Part shown: in pieces, positions 35,861 to 45,650 of the stretch
How positions within the stretch are numbered: the first letter of the stretch is position 1
Layout of the letters: each line of letters starts with the position of its first letter
Assembly: GCA_903915535.1 (NCBI GenBank)
Contig: CAIWTJ010000096.1
Coordinates: forward strand, 1 to 64,000
Length of the DNA stretch: 64,000 bases
DNA from: Enhydrobacter aerosaccus
Lineage (GTDB): Bacteria; Pseudomonadota; Alphaproteobacteria; Reyranellales; Reyranellaceae
Direction of reading: 5' to 3'
Notes under the pieces: generated by a model
Told to the model about the DNA's origin: nothing
What the model saw: the letters and a program-made list of their open reading frames with translations, nothing else
Database searches by the model: none
Program-made: the position numbers and the translations under genes

Positions 35861-36532
35861 ATGGTCCAACGTCGATGGATGCTGGGTGCCGGAGCGACTG
35901 CCGGGTTGATTGCTTCACTGCCGGCGCTTGCACAAACGGATGCGACCAGGAAGCCCCCCATGCCCGCCAGCGAGCGGCTGATGCGCGACAACGCGCTCAC
36001 GTCACGCGTGCTGCTGCTGTACGGCGCGGCGGAACGCAGGCTGGGCCAAGGGGAAGATCTGGAGTCCGGCATCTTCCTCCAGTCGGCGGAGGTCATGCGC
36101 GACTTCGTGCACGGGTATCATGAAAAGATCGAGGAAGACGAAGTCTTTCCGGTCTTCAAAAAGGCCGGCCGAATGGTCGACCTGGTGACGGCGTTCCAGA
36201 ACCAACATGCGGCCGGCCGTCAGCTGACCGACAGGATCATCGCCGCCGCGCCCGGCATCGCGAACTCCGACCAGCGCAAGGCGCTGAGCGATGCGATGCA
36301 TGCCACCATCACCCTGTACGGGCCCTCGCTCGCACGTGAAAACACCGACCTCCTGCCGACGCTGCGCAGCCTCATGACGCCCACCGAATTCGACGCTCTC
36401 GCGCAGACACTGGAAAAAGCCGAGAGCGAAAAACTCGGGGCCGACGGATTCGACAAGGCCGCAAAGAAAGTCGAGGCGATCGAGAAGAAGCTCGGTATTC
36501 ACGACCTCAGCCAGTTCGCTCCCAAGACCTGA
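35861..36532 (+). CDS. Periplasmic hemerythrin-like protein
   Basis: The 223-residue protein starts after a strong AGGAGGGA site with a twin-arginine-type signal (MVQRRWMLGAGATAGLIASLPALAQ). The helical body holds FVHGYHEKIEEDEVFPVF (H...HxxxE), QNQHAAGRQL and a late ENTDLLPTL, the His/Glu pattern of hemerythrin HHE domains, which bind a di-iron centre for O2 or redox sensing. An exported form is less common than the cytoplasmic one. It is convergent with the ABC ATPase gene, with 3 bp between. Confidence 0.8.
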   Translation: MVQRRWMLGAGATAGLIASLPALAQTDATRKPPMPASERLMRDNALTSRVLLLYGAAERRLGQGEDLESGIFLQSAEVMRDFVHGYHEKIEEDEVFPVFKKAGRMVDLVTAFQNQHAAGRQLTDRIIAAAPGIANSDQRKALSDAMHATITLYGPSLARENTDLLPTLRSLMTPTEFDALAQTLEKAESEKLGADGFDKAAKKVEAIEKKLGIHDLSQFAPKT

Positions 36533-36535
36533 GGC

Positions 36536-37510
36536 CTATCCCCTGTAGTGGCAGGCCACCCAATGGCCCGGCTTGCTCTCGCGCAGCACGGGATCGCGCT
36601 GGGCACAGTCGGGCTTGGCGATCGGGCAGCGCGTATGGAAGTGACAGCCCGACGGGGGATGGATCGGGTTGGGAACGTCGCCCTGCAGCATGATGCGCTT
36701 GCGCTTCACCGTCGGGTCGGGAATCGGCACCGCTGACAGCAGCGCCTCGGTATAGGGATGCAGCGGATGGTCGTAGAGATCGCGCGACGGGGCGATCTCG
36801 ACCACGCGGCCGAGATACATCACGGCTACCCTCGTGCTGATGTGCTCCACCACCGACAGGTCGTGGGCGATGAAGAGATAGGTGAGGCCGAATTTCTCCT
36901 GCAGGTCTTCCAGGAGGTTGATGACCTGGGCCTGGATCGACACGTCGAGCGCCGACACCGGCTCGTCGCAGATGACGAGCTTGGGCTCGACCGCGAGCGC
37001 GCGGGCGATGCCGATGCGCTGGCGCTGGCCGCCGGAGAATTCGTGCGGGAAGCGCCGCATGTGGGCTGCTGGCAGGCCCACCGTCTCGAGCAGCTCGGCA
37101 ACCCGCTCCTCGCGCGCCCGCCGGTTGGGCGCGAGGTTGTGGATCTGTAGCGCCTCGCCGATGATCGCACCGACCGTGTGGCGCGGATTGAGCGACGCGA
37201 AGGGGTCCTGGAAGATGATCTGCATGTCGCGGCGCAGCGCCTGCAGGTCGGCGCCCTTCATGCGCGTGACATCGGCGCCCTGGAAGAGGACTTCGCCGCC
37301 GCTGGGTTCGATCAGCCGCAGGATGCAGCGGCCGGTCGTCGACTTGCCGCAGCCCGACTCGCCCACCAGTCCCAGGGTCTCGCCCTTGCCGATGTCGAAG
37401 CTGACACCGTCGACAGCATGCACCTTCTCGACGTTGCGCGCGAACACGCCGCCCTTGAGCGCGAAGTGCTTGCGCAGGTCTTTGACCGAGAGGAGTGGTT
37501 CACCACTCAC
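36536..37510 (-). CDS. Peptide-type ABC transporter ATPase (DppF/OppF-like)
   Basis: The 324-residue ATPase has Walker [19 protein letters not shown] after Walker B (CDEPVSALD), signature [15 protein letters not shown], and a C-terminal oligopeptide domain with [15 protein letters not shown]. The start is the GTG whose next base completes the stop of the upstream DppD-like gene (GTGA overlap). Order in the operon is SBP, DppB, DppC, DppD, DppF. Confidence 0.92.
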   Translation of the reverse strand: MSGEPLLSVKDLRKHFALKGGVFARNVEKVHAVDGVSFDIGKGETLGLVGESGCGKSTTGRCILRLIEPSGGEVLFQGADVTRMKGADLQALRRDMQIIFQDPFASLNPRHTVGAIIGEALQIHNLAPNRRAREERVAELLETVGLPAAHMRRFPHEFSGGQRQRIGIARALAVEPKLVICDEPVSALDVSIQAQVINLLEDLQEKFGLTYLFIAHDLSVVEHISTRVAVMYLGRVVEIAPSRDLYDHPLHPYTEALLSAVPIPDPTVKRKRIMLQGDVPNPIHPPSGCHFHTRCPIAKPDCAQRDPVLRESKPGHWVACHYRG

Positions 37511-38490
37511 AGCACGCACCGCACGCGGTGGCCGGGTCCCACCTCCTTCAGGGGCGGCATCGCCGCGACACAAATATCCATCACGAACTTGCAGCGGCCG
37601 GCGAAGCGGCACCCCGGTGCCGGATTGAGCAGGCTCGGGACGGAGCCCGGGATCGCCTCCAGCCTTTCCTTCGACGTCGCGGCGCGATCGACGCGCGGGA
37701 TCGAGCGGATCAGTCCCTTCGTATAGGGATGGCGCGGATCGCCGAACAGGGCCTCGACCGGCGCTTCCTCGACCACCTTGCCGGCATACATCACGACCAC
37801 GCGCTGGCAGGTCTCGGCGACCACGCCCATCGCATGGGTGATCAGCATGATCGACATGCCGAGCCGCTCCTTCATCTCCTGCATCAGCTCGAGGATCTGC
37901 GCCTGGATGGTGACGTCGAGCGCGGTCGTGGGTTCGTCGGCGATCAGGAGCTTGGGCTTGCAGGCCAGCGCCATGGCGATCATCACCCGCTGGCGCATGC
38001 CGCCCGAGAACTGGTGCGGATAGTCGTGCACGCGCTTGGCCGGATTGGGAATATTGACCAGCTGCAGCATCTCGGTCGCCCGGTCGATCGCCTGCTTGTA
38101 GCTGAGGTTCTCGTGCTGGCGAAGCACCTCGGCGATCTGGTCACCGACCGTGTAGACCGGATTGAGCGAGGTCATCGGCTCCTGGAAGATGATGCCGATC
38201 TCGGTCGCGCGGATCTTGTCCATCTCCGCCGGCCCGAGCGGGATCAGGTCCCTGCCCTGCCACAGGATCTGGCCGCCCTCGAAGCGGCCCGGCGGCATGT
38301 CGATCAGCTTCAGCACCGAGCGCGCCGTCACGGTCTTGCCGCAGCCCGATTCGCCCACGATGCCCACGGTCTCGCCGCGGTCGATCCGGAGGGAGACGCC
38401 GTCGACCGCCTGGACCATCCCGTCGTCGGTCTTGAACCAGGTCTTCAGGTCGCGGATATCGAGCAACGCGCCGGGATTCTGTTCAGCCAT
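37507..38490 (-). CDS. Peptide-type ABC transporter ATPase (DppD/OppD-like)
   Basis: The 327-residue protein has Walker [31 protein letters not shown], signature [15 protein letters not shown], Walker [13 protein letters not shown], and a C-terminal cysteine-rich [15 protein letters not shown] loop as in DppD. It works with the DppF-like ATPase as a heterodimer. It lies 7 bp after the DppC-like gene. Confidence 0.93.
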   Translation of the reverse strand: MAEQNPGALLDIRDLKTWFKTDDGMVQAVDGVSLRIDRGETVGIVGESGCGKTVTARSVLKLIDMPPGRFEGGQILWQGRDLIPLGPAEMDKIRATEIGIIFQEPMTSLNPVYTVGDQIAEVLRQHENLSYKQAIDRATEMLQLVNIPNPAKRVHDYPHQFSGGMRQRVMIAMALACKPKLLIADEPTTALDVTIQAQILELMQEMKERLGMSIMLITHAMGVVAETCQRVVVMYAGKVVEEAPVEALFGDPRHPYTKGLIRSIPRVDRAATSKERLEAIPGSVPSLLNPAPGCRFAGRCKFVMDICVAAMPPLKEVGPGHRVRCVL

Positions 38491-38497
38491 TTACGCC

Positions 38498-39457
38498 CTA
38501 CAGAACCCGGCGCGGATCGAGCGCATCGCGCAGACCGTCGCCGATGAAGTTGATGGAGACCACCGCGAGGAAGATAAGCGCACCGGGGAACAGGGCCCAG
38601 TGCGGGGCGATGTCGAGATAGTCCTTGGCGTCGAACAGAACGCGGCCCCAGGTGGGGATGTCGGGCGGGAAGCCCAGGCCAAGGAACGACAGGGTAGATT
38701 CCGCGATGATCGCGGCGGCCACGTCGATCGTGCCCGCCACGATGACCGGCCCCAATGCGTTGGGCAGGATGTGGTTCAACACGATGCGCAGGCGCGAGGC
38801 GCCCAGCGCCCGCGCGGCCTCGACGAACTCCTTCTCGCGGATCGACAGGATCTGGGCGCGTACCAGGCGCGCCACCGGCATCCAGCGCAGGCCGCCGATC
38901 ACGATCACGATCATGACGAAGACGCCGCCCTCCGGCCCCAGCACGGCCTTGAGGCCGTCGCGGAAGAGATAGATCACCAGCAGCAGCAGCGGCAGCTGCG
39001 GCAGCGAGAGGAAGAGATCGGTGAGCCACATCAGGCCTGCGTCGACGCTGCCGCGCGACATCCCGGCCAGCGCGCCCACCAGCATGCCCACGATGCAGGC
39101 CACCGCCATCGCCGAGAGGCCGACGGCCAGCGAGATGCGGCCGCCGTAGATCAGGCGCGCCAGCACGTCCTGGCCGAGATCGTCGGTGCCAAACGGGTGG
39201 TTCCAGGACGGTCCCTCGAGCTTCGCGGTGAAGTCGATCTCGTTGATCGGCACGCGCCACAGCAGCGGACCGACAGCGATCGCCGCGATCAGCAGGAGCA
39301 GGATGACCGCGCTCGCGACGGCAAGCTTGTGGCGGCGGAAGCGTCGCCACGCCTCGAGCGTCGGCGAGAAGCGCTGCGCCTTGTCCTTCGCCCCACCAGC
39401 TCCGGGGCCGGCGACGGGCGCCTCAGCGGAAAGCAATGCGGGGGTCGAGCCAGCCAT
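38498..39457 (-). CDS. Peptide-type ABC transporter permease (DppC-like)
   Basis: The 319-residue permease has an N-terminal cytoplasmic segment ([20 protein letters not shown]) and helices as in DppC. The EAA loop is [25 protein letters not shown]. The ATG at MAGSTPALL is taken as the start; a TTG and another ATG lie up to five codons earlier. It overlaps the DppB gene by about 35 bp. Confidence 0.9.
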   Translation of the reverse strand: MAGSTPALLSAEAPVAGPGAGGAKDKAQRFSPTLEAWRRFRRHKLAVASAVILLLLIAAIAVGPLLWRVPINEIDFTAKLEGPSWNHPFGTDDLGQDVLARLIYGGRISLAVGLSAMAVACIVGMLVGALAGMSRGSVDAGLMWLTDLFLSLPQLPLLLLVIYLFRDGLKAVLGPEGGVFVMIVIVIGGLRWMPVARLVRAQILSIREKEFVEAARALGASRLRIVLNHILPNALGPVIVAGTIDVAAAIIAESTLSFLGLGFPPDIPTWGRVLFDAKDYLDIAPHWALFPGALIFLAVVSINFIGDGLRDALDPRRVL

Positions 39458-40385
39458 AGAGCACATCTGCAATGAGGTTGAAGAGGACGACGAGACAGGC
39501 GAACACGAAGGTGACGGCCATCACGACCGGCGTGTCGTTGGCCAGGATCGACGCGATCAGCAGCGAGCCGATCCCAGGAATTCGGAAGATCTGCTCGGTG
39601 ACGATCGCGCCGCTGAACACGATCGGCATCTGCAGTGCCACCAGCGTGACGACCGGGATCAGCGCGGTGCGCACGACGTGGCGGATCACCACTCGGCGCT
39701 CGCCGATGCCCTTGGAGCGCGCGGTGGTGATGTAGTCGAGCCGCGCGACGTCGAGCACGGCCGAGCGCACGTAACGCACCAGAGAGGCGCCCTGGAACAG
39801 GCCCAGCACGGTTATCGGCATGATCGCCTGCTTGAAGTACTCCCAGACCCACTGGAAGCCGGTGGCGGCGATGTCGCTGCGATAGACGAACGGCAGCCAG
39901 TCGAGCTGGATGCTGAAGATCAGGATCAGCAGCAGTCCGGTGAAGAACGTCGGCAGCGAGAAGCCGACGAAGGCCAGCGTATTGGCGATCTGGTCGAAGA
40001 TCGAATAGGGCCGGGTGCCCGCCAGCACGCCGACCGGCAAGGCGACCAGGATGGCGATGAGCTGCGCCGAGCCGATGACGAACAGGGTCGCGGGCAGGCG
40101 CTGCAGGATCAGCGTGTCGACGTTGACGCGGCTGACGAAGGAGAAGCCCCAGTCGCCATGGATCATGGCGACCAGCCAATGGATGTAGCGAAGGTAGATC
40201 GGATCATCGAGCCCGAACTTCTCCCTGAGCGCCATCCGTACTTCGGGGGGCACGTTGGGATTGGTCGCGAGCTCACCGAACGGATCGCCCGGCGCCAGTG
40301 CCAGGACCGTGAACAGCACCAGGCTGATGCCGAGCAAGCTCGGCAACGCGATCAGCAGACGACGGATCAGGTACTGACGTGACAC
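39423..40385 (-). CDS. Peptide-type ABC transporter permease (DppB-like)
   Basis: The 320-residue permease starts [25 protein letters not shown] and has LGLDDP-like [17 protein letters not shown] and the EAA loop [24 protein letters not shown] typical of DppB/GsiC. It forms the channel with the DppC-like protein. It begins 9 bp after the SBP gene. Confidence 0.92.
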   Translation of the reverse strand: MSRQYLIRRLLIALPSLLGISLVLFTVLALAPGDPFGELATNPNVPPEVRMALREKFGLDDPIYLRYIHWLVAMIHGDWGFSFVSRVNVDTLILQRLPATLFVIGSAQLIAILVALPVGVLAGTRPYSIFDQIANTLAFVGFSLPTFFTGLLLILIFSIQLDWLPFVYRSDIAATGFQWVWEYFKQAIMPITVLGLFQGASLVRYVRSAVLDVARLDYITTARSKGIGERRVVIRHVVRTALIPVVTLVALQMPIVFSGAIVTEQIFRIPGIGSLLIASILANDTPVVMAVTFVFACLVVLFNLIADVLYGWLDPRIAFR

Positions 40386-40394
40386 CCGTTCGGC

Positions 40395-42185
40395 TCAGCC
40401 TTCCTTGAACCAGTTCGCGAGATCCCAGGTATTGTTGTCCCAGCCGCTGATCTCGGCCTTCAGCTTGCTGTTCATGGCAACGACGCCCGGCCGCGCGACG
40501 ACAGGAATGACCACGACGTTTTCGATCACCATGTCGTTGCACTTGATCAGCAGGGCGGCGCGCTTGACCGGATCGAGCTCGGTCTGCGCCGTCGTGTGCG
40601 TGGCGTCGTATTCGGCGTTACGCCAGCGCGTGATGTTGCGGCCCTGCCACTTGTTGTCCTTCTGCGCGACCTCGGCCGTGAGGAACTGGCGCAGATAGAC
40701 CTCGGGGTCCGGCTGCGACATGGTCACGGTGTACATCTGCAGGTCGGTATAGAAGTGCGGGTAGGTGTCGGGATTGGCAACATCGGACGAGAAGAAGACG
40801 GAGGAGACCACCGCCTTCACCTCCACGTCGATGCCGGCCTTCTGGCACGACTGCTTGATGATCGCCTGCGTCTTCTGGCGCGGCTGGTTGATCGAGGTCT
40901 GGAAGACGAACTTGAGCTTCGTGCCGTCCTTCTCGCGGATGCCGTCGGCGCCCTTCTTCCAGCCGGCCTTCTCGAGAATGTCCGCCGCCTTGTCGACGTT
41001 GAACTCGAACTTCGCCGTCTTCGAGCGATACTTCTCCGGATTGGCCACGAAATTCGGCGTCGCCTGCCCGGTGCGTCCGTAGATGAACTTCTCGACGGAG
41101 GCCTTGTCGATCAGCAGCGACAGGGCCTGGCGCACGGCCGGCTCCGACAGGGTCGGATGCTTGGTCTTGATGCTCGAGCGCTCGCCATCGACCTCGGTCC
41201 ACGGATCGGTGGTCGCGACCTGGATATGCTCCATGTTGCCGCCGGGCGAGATCTCGACCCGGCCCTTGCCGCCCTTCTCCAGGCGCAGCAGGATCTCGTC
41301 CTCGACCTGCAGGTTCCAGGCGAAGTCGTATTCGCCGGTCTGCAGCACGGCGCGCGCGGCCGACACGGCATCGCCGCCGCCCTTCATCTCGACGCTGTCG
41401 AAATGCGGCCGGTTTTCCTGGTGGTACTTGGGATTGATCACGCCGGTGACGACGTCGCCCGGCTTGAAGCTGGTGAAGAGATACGGGCCGGTGCCCACGG
41501 GCTTCAGGTTGGTCGGCGCATCGCGCGACTTGCCGCCGGTGTAGTCGGCGAACAGGTGCTTGGGAATGATCATGCCGTTCACGCCGACGAAGGCATCGGC
41601 CCAGAACGGCGTCGGCTTGTCGAAGATCACCTTGACCGTGAAATCGTCGATCTTCTCGACCGTCACGTCCTTGTAGGAGCCGCTGGTCGTCGCGGCCGTC
41701 GCGGGGTCCTTGGCGAACGCCCAGTTAAAGACGACGTCATCGGCCGTGAACGGCTTGCCGTCGTGCCAGGTCACGCCCTTCTTGAGCTTCCACACGACGG
41801 ATTTGCCGTCGGCGGCGATCGTGCCGTCCTCGCGGCTGGGAATTTGTGCCGCCAGGACCGGCCGCAGGTTGCCGTCGCCGTCCCAGCCGGCCAGCGGCTC
41901 GTAGAACAGGCGCGAGCCGTCCTGATCCTTGGTGCCGACCGCGAAATGCGGATTGAGCAGAGTGGGCCCCTGCCACCACAGGACCTTCAGCGGACCGCCG
42001 CCGCCCGGCTTGGTCGGCTTGTAGGTCGCCTTGGACTGGGCGATCGCCACGCCCGAATGCATCAGGATCTGAGTCGCGATCGGGGCCGTCAGCCCCACCG
42101 CCACCAGCTTCCTGGTAAAGTCACGGCGCGACAACGCGCCCTTTTTCACGCCGTCGATCAGCTCGCGGATGTCACGTTCGTTCAT
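40395..42185 (-). CDS. Peptide-type ABC transporter substrate-binding protein (SBP family 5)
   Basis: The 596-residue protein of the DppA/OppA fold has KLKKGVTWHDGKPFTADDVVFNW, the family 5 signature, near residue 130. The N-terminus carries an export region (LSRRDFTRKLVAVGLTAPIATQILMHSGVAIAQ) behind about 18 cytoplasmic-looking residues, a Tat-type RRDFTRKL signal. The mature sequence ends NNTWDLANWFKEG. The ligand may be a peptide, opine or other compound. It is the first gene of the five-gene operon, with AGGGGCG upstream. Confidence 0.9.
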   Translation of the reverse strand: MNERDIRELIDGVKKGALSRRDFTRKLVAVGLTAPIATQILMHSGVAIAQSKATYKPTKPGGGGPLKVLWWQGPTLLNPHFAVGTKDQDGSRLFYEPLAGWDGDGNLRPVLAAQIPSREDGTIAADGKSVVWKLKKGVTWHDGKPFTADDVVFNWAFAKDPATAATTSGSYKDVTVEKIDDFTVKVIFDKPTPFWADAFVGVNGMIIPKHLFADYTGGKSRDAPTNLKPVGTGPYLFTSFKPGDVVTGVINPKYHQENRPHFDSVEMKGGGDAVSAARAVLQTGEYDFAWNLQVEDEILLRLEKGGKGRVEISPGGNMEHIQVATTDPWTEVDGERSSIKTKHPTLSEPAVRQALSLLIDKASVEKFIYGRTGQATPNFVANPEKYRSKTAKFEFNVDKAADILEKAGWKKGADGIREKDGTKLKFVFQTSINQPRQKTQAIIKQSCQKAGIDVEVKAVVSSVFFSSDVANPDTYPHFYTDLQMYTVTMSQPDPEVYLRQFLTAEVAQKDNKWQGRNITRWRNAEYDATHTTAQTELDPVKRAALLIKCNDMVIENVVVIPVVARPGVVAMNSKLKAEISGWDNNTWDLANWFKEG

Positions 42186-42336
42186 GTGGCTTCGCCCCTT
42201 TGAGACGCCTTCCCCGTTTGCCGCTCTCGCTATGCTGCAAGATGCGTGCAATTCTTGATAGGAACAGGCTGGGACGCCGCCGTCAACGACAGGGCGGTCG
42301 CGGCGGGCCCGTTACAGCGGAAGGAGAGCAAGGACC

Positions 42337-42654
42337 ATGGCCTGGATATATCTTGTCGCGGCGGGCGTGCTGGAAATCGGCTGGCCGGTCGGCCTGAAAA
42401 TGGGCTGGACCGAGTCCGGCGCGAAGCCGGCGTGGCTTGGACTGTCCATTTTCTGCATCATCGCAAGCGGTGCGCTGCTTTTGTGGGCACAACGCACCAT
42501 TCCCATGGGCACGGCCTATGCCGTGTGGACTGGAATTGGTGCTGTCGGAGCCTTTACGGTCGGGATCGTGGCGTTCGGCGACCAGGCGACGGCGATGCGG
42601 ATCGTGTCCATCGCCCTGATCGTGGCCGGCATCGTCGGGCTCAAGCTCGCCTGA
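42337..42654 (+). CDS. sugE: SugE/Gdx-type SMR exporter
   Basis: The 105-residue protein has four membrane helices, the essential Glu-13 of helix 1 (GVLEIGWPVGLK) and the Gdx/SugE signature GTAYAVWTGIGAVGAFTVGI. SugE-type SMR proteins export guanidinium and some quaternary ammonium compounds as a dual-topology dimer. No guanidine riboswitch can be seen in the 150-bp leader. It ends 10 bp before the SDR gene in the same direction. Confidence 0.9.
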   Translation: MAWIYLVAAGVLEIGWPVGLKMGWTESGAKPAWLGLSIFCIIASGALLLWAQRTIPMGTAYAVWTGIGAVGAFTVGIVAFGDQATAMRIVSIALIVAGIVGLKLA

Positions 42655-42664
42655 GGGCCTCGCC

Positions 42665-43414
42665 ATGCGCCTCAAAGACAAAGTCGCCATGATCAGCGGC
42701 GCAGCGAGCGGAATGGGAGCGGCGACCGCTCGCCTGTTCGCGCGAGAGGGCTGCAAAGGCGTGGTCGTGGCGGACATTCTCGACAAGGACGGCCAGGCAG
42801 TGGTGGCCGATATCGAGAAGGCCGGCGGCCGCGCGATCTTCGTGAAGCTCGACGTCACCGACGAGGCGCAATGGAAGGCGGCCGTCGACAAGACCGTCGC
42901 CACCTATGGCGGCCTCGACGTCCTGGTGAACAACGCCGGCATCTCGGGATCGGCCGAGCAGGACCTGTACGACACCGTGGCCTGGCACCGGCTGATGGAC
43001 ATCAACTCGACCGGTGTCTTCCTCGGCATGAAGTACGGCATCCGCGCCATGAAGCGCGGCGGCTCGGTGATCAACCTGTCGTCGATCTCGGGCATCACCG
43101 GTCAGGGCTACATCCATGTCGGCTACAACGCCTCGAAGGGCGCGGTGCGCCTGATCACCAAGGCGGGCGCCGCCCAGCACGGCAAGGACGGCATCCGCGT
43201 GAACTCGGTGCACCCCGGCCTCATGCCGCCGATGCGCACCTCGGGCCGCACCGCCGATCCGGTCGCGCGCGCCAAGACCCTGAAGGGCGTGCCGCTCGGG
43301 CGCGCCGGCGAGGTCGACGAAGTGGCCTACGCGATCCTGTTCCTGGCGTCGGACGAATCGTCCTATGTCACGGGCGCAGAGCTCGTGGTCGATGGCGGCT
43401 GGACCGCGGTATGA
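42665..43414 (+). CDS. SDR family oxidoreductase
   Basis: The 249-residue classical short-chain dehydrogenase has cofactor motif ISGAASGMGAA, NNAGIS, catalytic LSSISG and YNASKGA, and the end GAELVVDGGWTAV. It resembles cyclohexanol/3-alpha-hydroxysteroid-type dehydrogenases, but the substrate is unknown. It begins 10 bp after sugE and may be cotranscribed with it. Confidence 0.88.
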   Translation: MRLKDKVAMISGAASGMGAATARLFAREGCKGVVVADILDKDGQAVVADIEKAGGRAIFVKLDVTDEAQWKAAVDKTVATYGGLDVLVNNAGISGSAEQDLYDTVAWHRLMDINSTGVFLGMKYGIRAMKRGGSVINLSSISGITGQGYIHVGYNASKGAVRLITKAGAAQHGKDGIRVNSVHPGLMPPMRTSGRTADPVARAKTLKGVPLGRAGEVDEVAYAILFLASDESSYVTGAELVVDGGWTAV

Positions 43415-43572
43415 CTGTCGTCCCGTTAAAATAACGGGAAAACGGAAACGGGGATGGGTAGCGGGTAGCGCTAATTGCGCTAACTCGCCCGCCCCGCTCG
43501 ATCCTGCCGGATCTCGGGTCCCGGTCCTCGATGAGCAGGCAACATTGGGACGCCGCGCCGCAATTCAAGACT

Positions 43573-45593
43573 TCAGAATGCCTTCGCGACGGTCAATCGA
43601 AACGCGAGGGGCTCGACGGGATGGAAGTGGGTGTCGTTCACCGCCGCCGCCTCGCCCTGGAGCTGCGACTGGTAGTAATAGGTGATCTGGTCGGCCTGCG
43701 TGTTCAGCAGATTGAGCACGTCGAGTGTGACCTTGATACCCGACTCGAAGCTGTAGCCCGCGCGCGCGTTGAACAGGGACGTTGCGCCGGAATAGACGCT
43801 GCCGTCCTCGATCAACGGGCGCGGGCCGAAATAGCGCCAGCGCAGCGCAGCGCACCGAACCAGCCGAGCTCCCCGCCGAGCGTGATGCCCGCGGACGCTA
43901 CCCATGCCGGCGCCTCGGGGATAAAGGAGCCGATCGGATTGTCCGCGTCCTTGAAGCGCGCCTGCGTGTAGGCCACGGCGCCGTCGAAGGTCGCCCACGA
44001 AACCGGGCGATAGCGGTTGGTCCATTCGACACCCAGCCGCCGGCTTGCCCGGTTGGGGGACGTATCTCCCGCGTCGCCACCGAACACCAGCTCGCTGTCG
44101 AATTCGAGCACGAACAACGCCACGCTCGAGTCCAATCCCCTGATGATCTGCGTGCGGGCACCGACTTCCGCGCCGCGCGACTGCACCAGCAGCGGCGCGC
44201 CCTGGCTGAGGCCGCGCACGTCGTTGGAGTGAAAGCCCATGCCGGCGTTCACATAGAACTCGGTCCTGGCGAACGGGCCGAACACCAGCCCGGCCTTGGG
44301 GTTGGGCATGAACGCCGTCGAAGCCGCTGCATTGCCCGGCTGGTCGGACGCATCGGTCGCCCAGAAAAGATCACCGCGCAAACCGACGGTCGAGCGCAGC
44401 CACTCCGTCCACTTGATTTTCTCCTGCATGTAGACGCTGACGCTCGTCTCCTCGACATGGTCCGTGCGGATCGTGCCCACCGGCACGCGCTGCACCGTGT
44501 TGAACAGGCCAAGATCGATCGAGTCGTGGCGCACCTGCAAGCCCACGACGTTCTCGACGTCCAGGCCGGCCAGCGCATGGAACGTCGTGTGGCTGGCGTT
44601 CAATCCATAGAGGGTGCGTTTGTCGCTCTGCTGGAACTGGTCGCCGTTCACCGGATCGTTCATGAAATAGGTGAAGTTGTTGAACAGGTTCAGGGTCGAA
44701 TGGACGAGGTACGCCTCGACCCGGTCGGCGCTCCGCTCGTCCTTCCGGCTCCACCGCGCCGACAGCGAATAGCGCTGCGTGTCGCCCGCGTCGCTGGGAT
44801 CGAGCGTGCCGAAGCGATTGACGAGGCCCGCATCGACGGCGCGCATGGCGATGTGGTTCGTGGCGTGCCACGTGTTCGCGTAGGCCATGCCGGTGATTGC
44901 AAGGCCGGTGTCCTCGGTGCCTTCGCTGTAGCGCAGCACGCCGTTGTATTTGCGCACGCCGTCGGGCACGTCCCACGGCCCGTTGTAGCGTTCGATCTCT
45001 GCCGCAGCCAAAAGCGAGCCACTCCCGAACAGCGTCGAACCGGCCGCCAGCCCGCGCCAGTAGCCGAAACTGCCGCCGGTCGCGGAGACCAGGTTCTTTT
45101 CCAGCCGATCGGCATAGGCAATGTGCACCGCGCCCGCGGAGGAGAAGTCGCCCTCGTCGGCCCAGTACGGTCCCTTCCGCACCAGCAGATTGTCGACCAG
45201 CTCGGGGATCATGAAGTTGAGGTCGGAATAGCCCTGCCCGTGCGCATGCGAGCGCGCGTTGATCGGCATACCGTCGAGCCAGATGCCGATATCGGTGCCG
45301 TGATCGAGATTGAAGCCGCGCAGGAAATATTGGTTGGCTTTGCCCTCGCCCGAATGCTGCGTGACGATCAATCCGGGCACGGCTTCCAGGATTTCGCCCG
45401 GCCGCGTCACCGGCCGCGTGTTCAAGGTCTCGCCGGAAATGCGCTGCTCCGAGGCCGCATCCGTCGGCCGCGATTCGAGATCGACCGGCGCGGTCACCGT
45501 GACCGTCGGCAGGACCGCCGACGCGCCGGTCTGTCCGAACGCAGGCCCCGCGACCGCGAGCAGGCCAAGCCAGAGAGCACGATGCGTATGCAT
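43573..45593 (-). pseudogene. TonB-dependent receptor with a frameshift near its C-terminus
   Basis: The main frame (MHTHRALWLGLLAVAGPAFGQ signal, then plug LNTRPVTRPGEILEAVPGLIVTQHSGEGKANQYFLRGFNLDHGTDIGIWLDGMPIN, then barrel) runs from 45593 to about 43850 and then goes wrong after LGWFGALRC. The next frame continues the barrel as LRWRYFGPRPLIEDG to the proper end FRLTVAKAF at 43573. The break lies in three tandem GCGCT units; two units would restore the frame. About 670 residues result if corrected. Position beside NiCoT/NikR and the NikR site at its start suggest nickel uptake. It may be slippage-controlled, a pseudogene or a sequencing error. Confidence 0.85.
43839..43853 (-). repeat. 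(GCGCT)3 pentanucleotide repeat at the frameshift
   Basis: Three exact tandem AGCGC units (GCGCT on the coding strand) sit exactly where the receptor frame breaks. A pentanucleotide unit shifts the frame on gain or loss of one copy, so it is a plausible slippage site. Confidence 0.8.
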
Positions 45594-45613
45594 TTTTCAC
45601 AAATAATGCATAC
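45586..45613. promoter_or_regulatory. NikR operator GTATGC-N16-GCATAC
   Basis: A perfect inverted repeat GTATGC / GCATAC with exactly 16 bases between, matching the spacing of the known NikR operator GTATGA-N16-TCATAC. It covers the start codon of the TonB receptor on one side and lies about 37 bp before the NiCoT start on the other. The nikR gene is 1 kb away. It predicts nickel-dependent repression of both divergent genes. Confidence 0.85.
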
Positions 45614-45650
45614 ACCGTGCCACTCAGCAACTGCTACGATCCCCCCGCAT

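Noticed and set aside
42190-42336. Guanidine riboswitch before sugE
   Set aside because: I looked for the ykkC-type ACGG/CTAGGG segments and paired ACGA hairpins and found no convincing match.
43782-45650. N-terminal 623 codons of the 934-codon frame ending in the NiCoT gene
   Set aside because: This part is antisense to the TonB receptor and has shadow composition. The NiCoT protein starts at the ATG at 45651.
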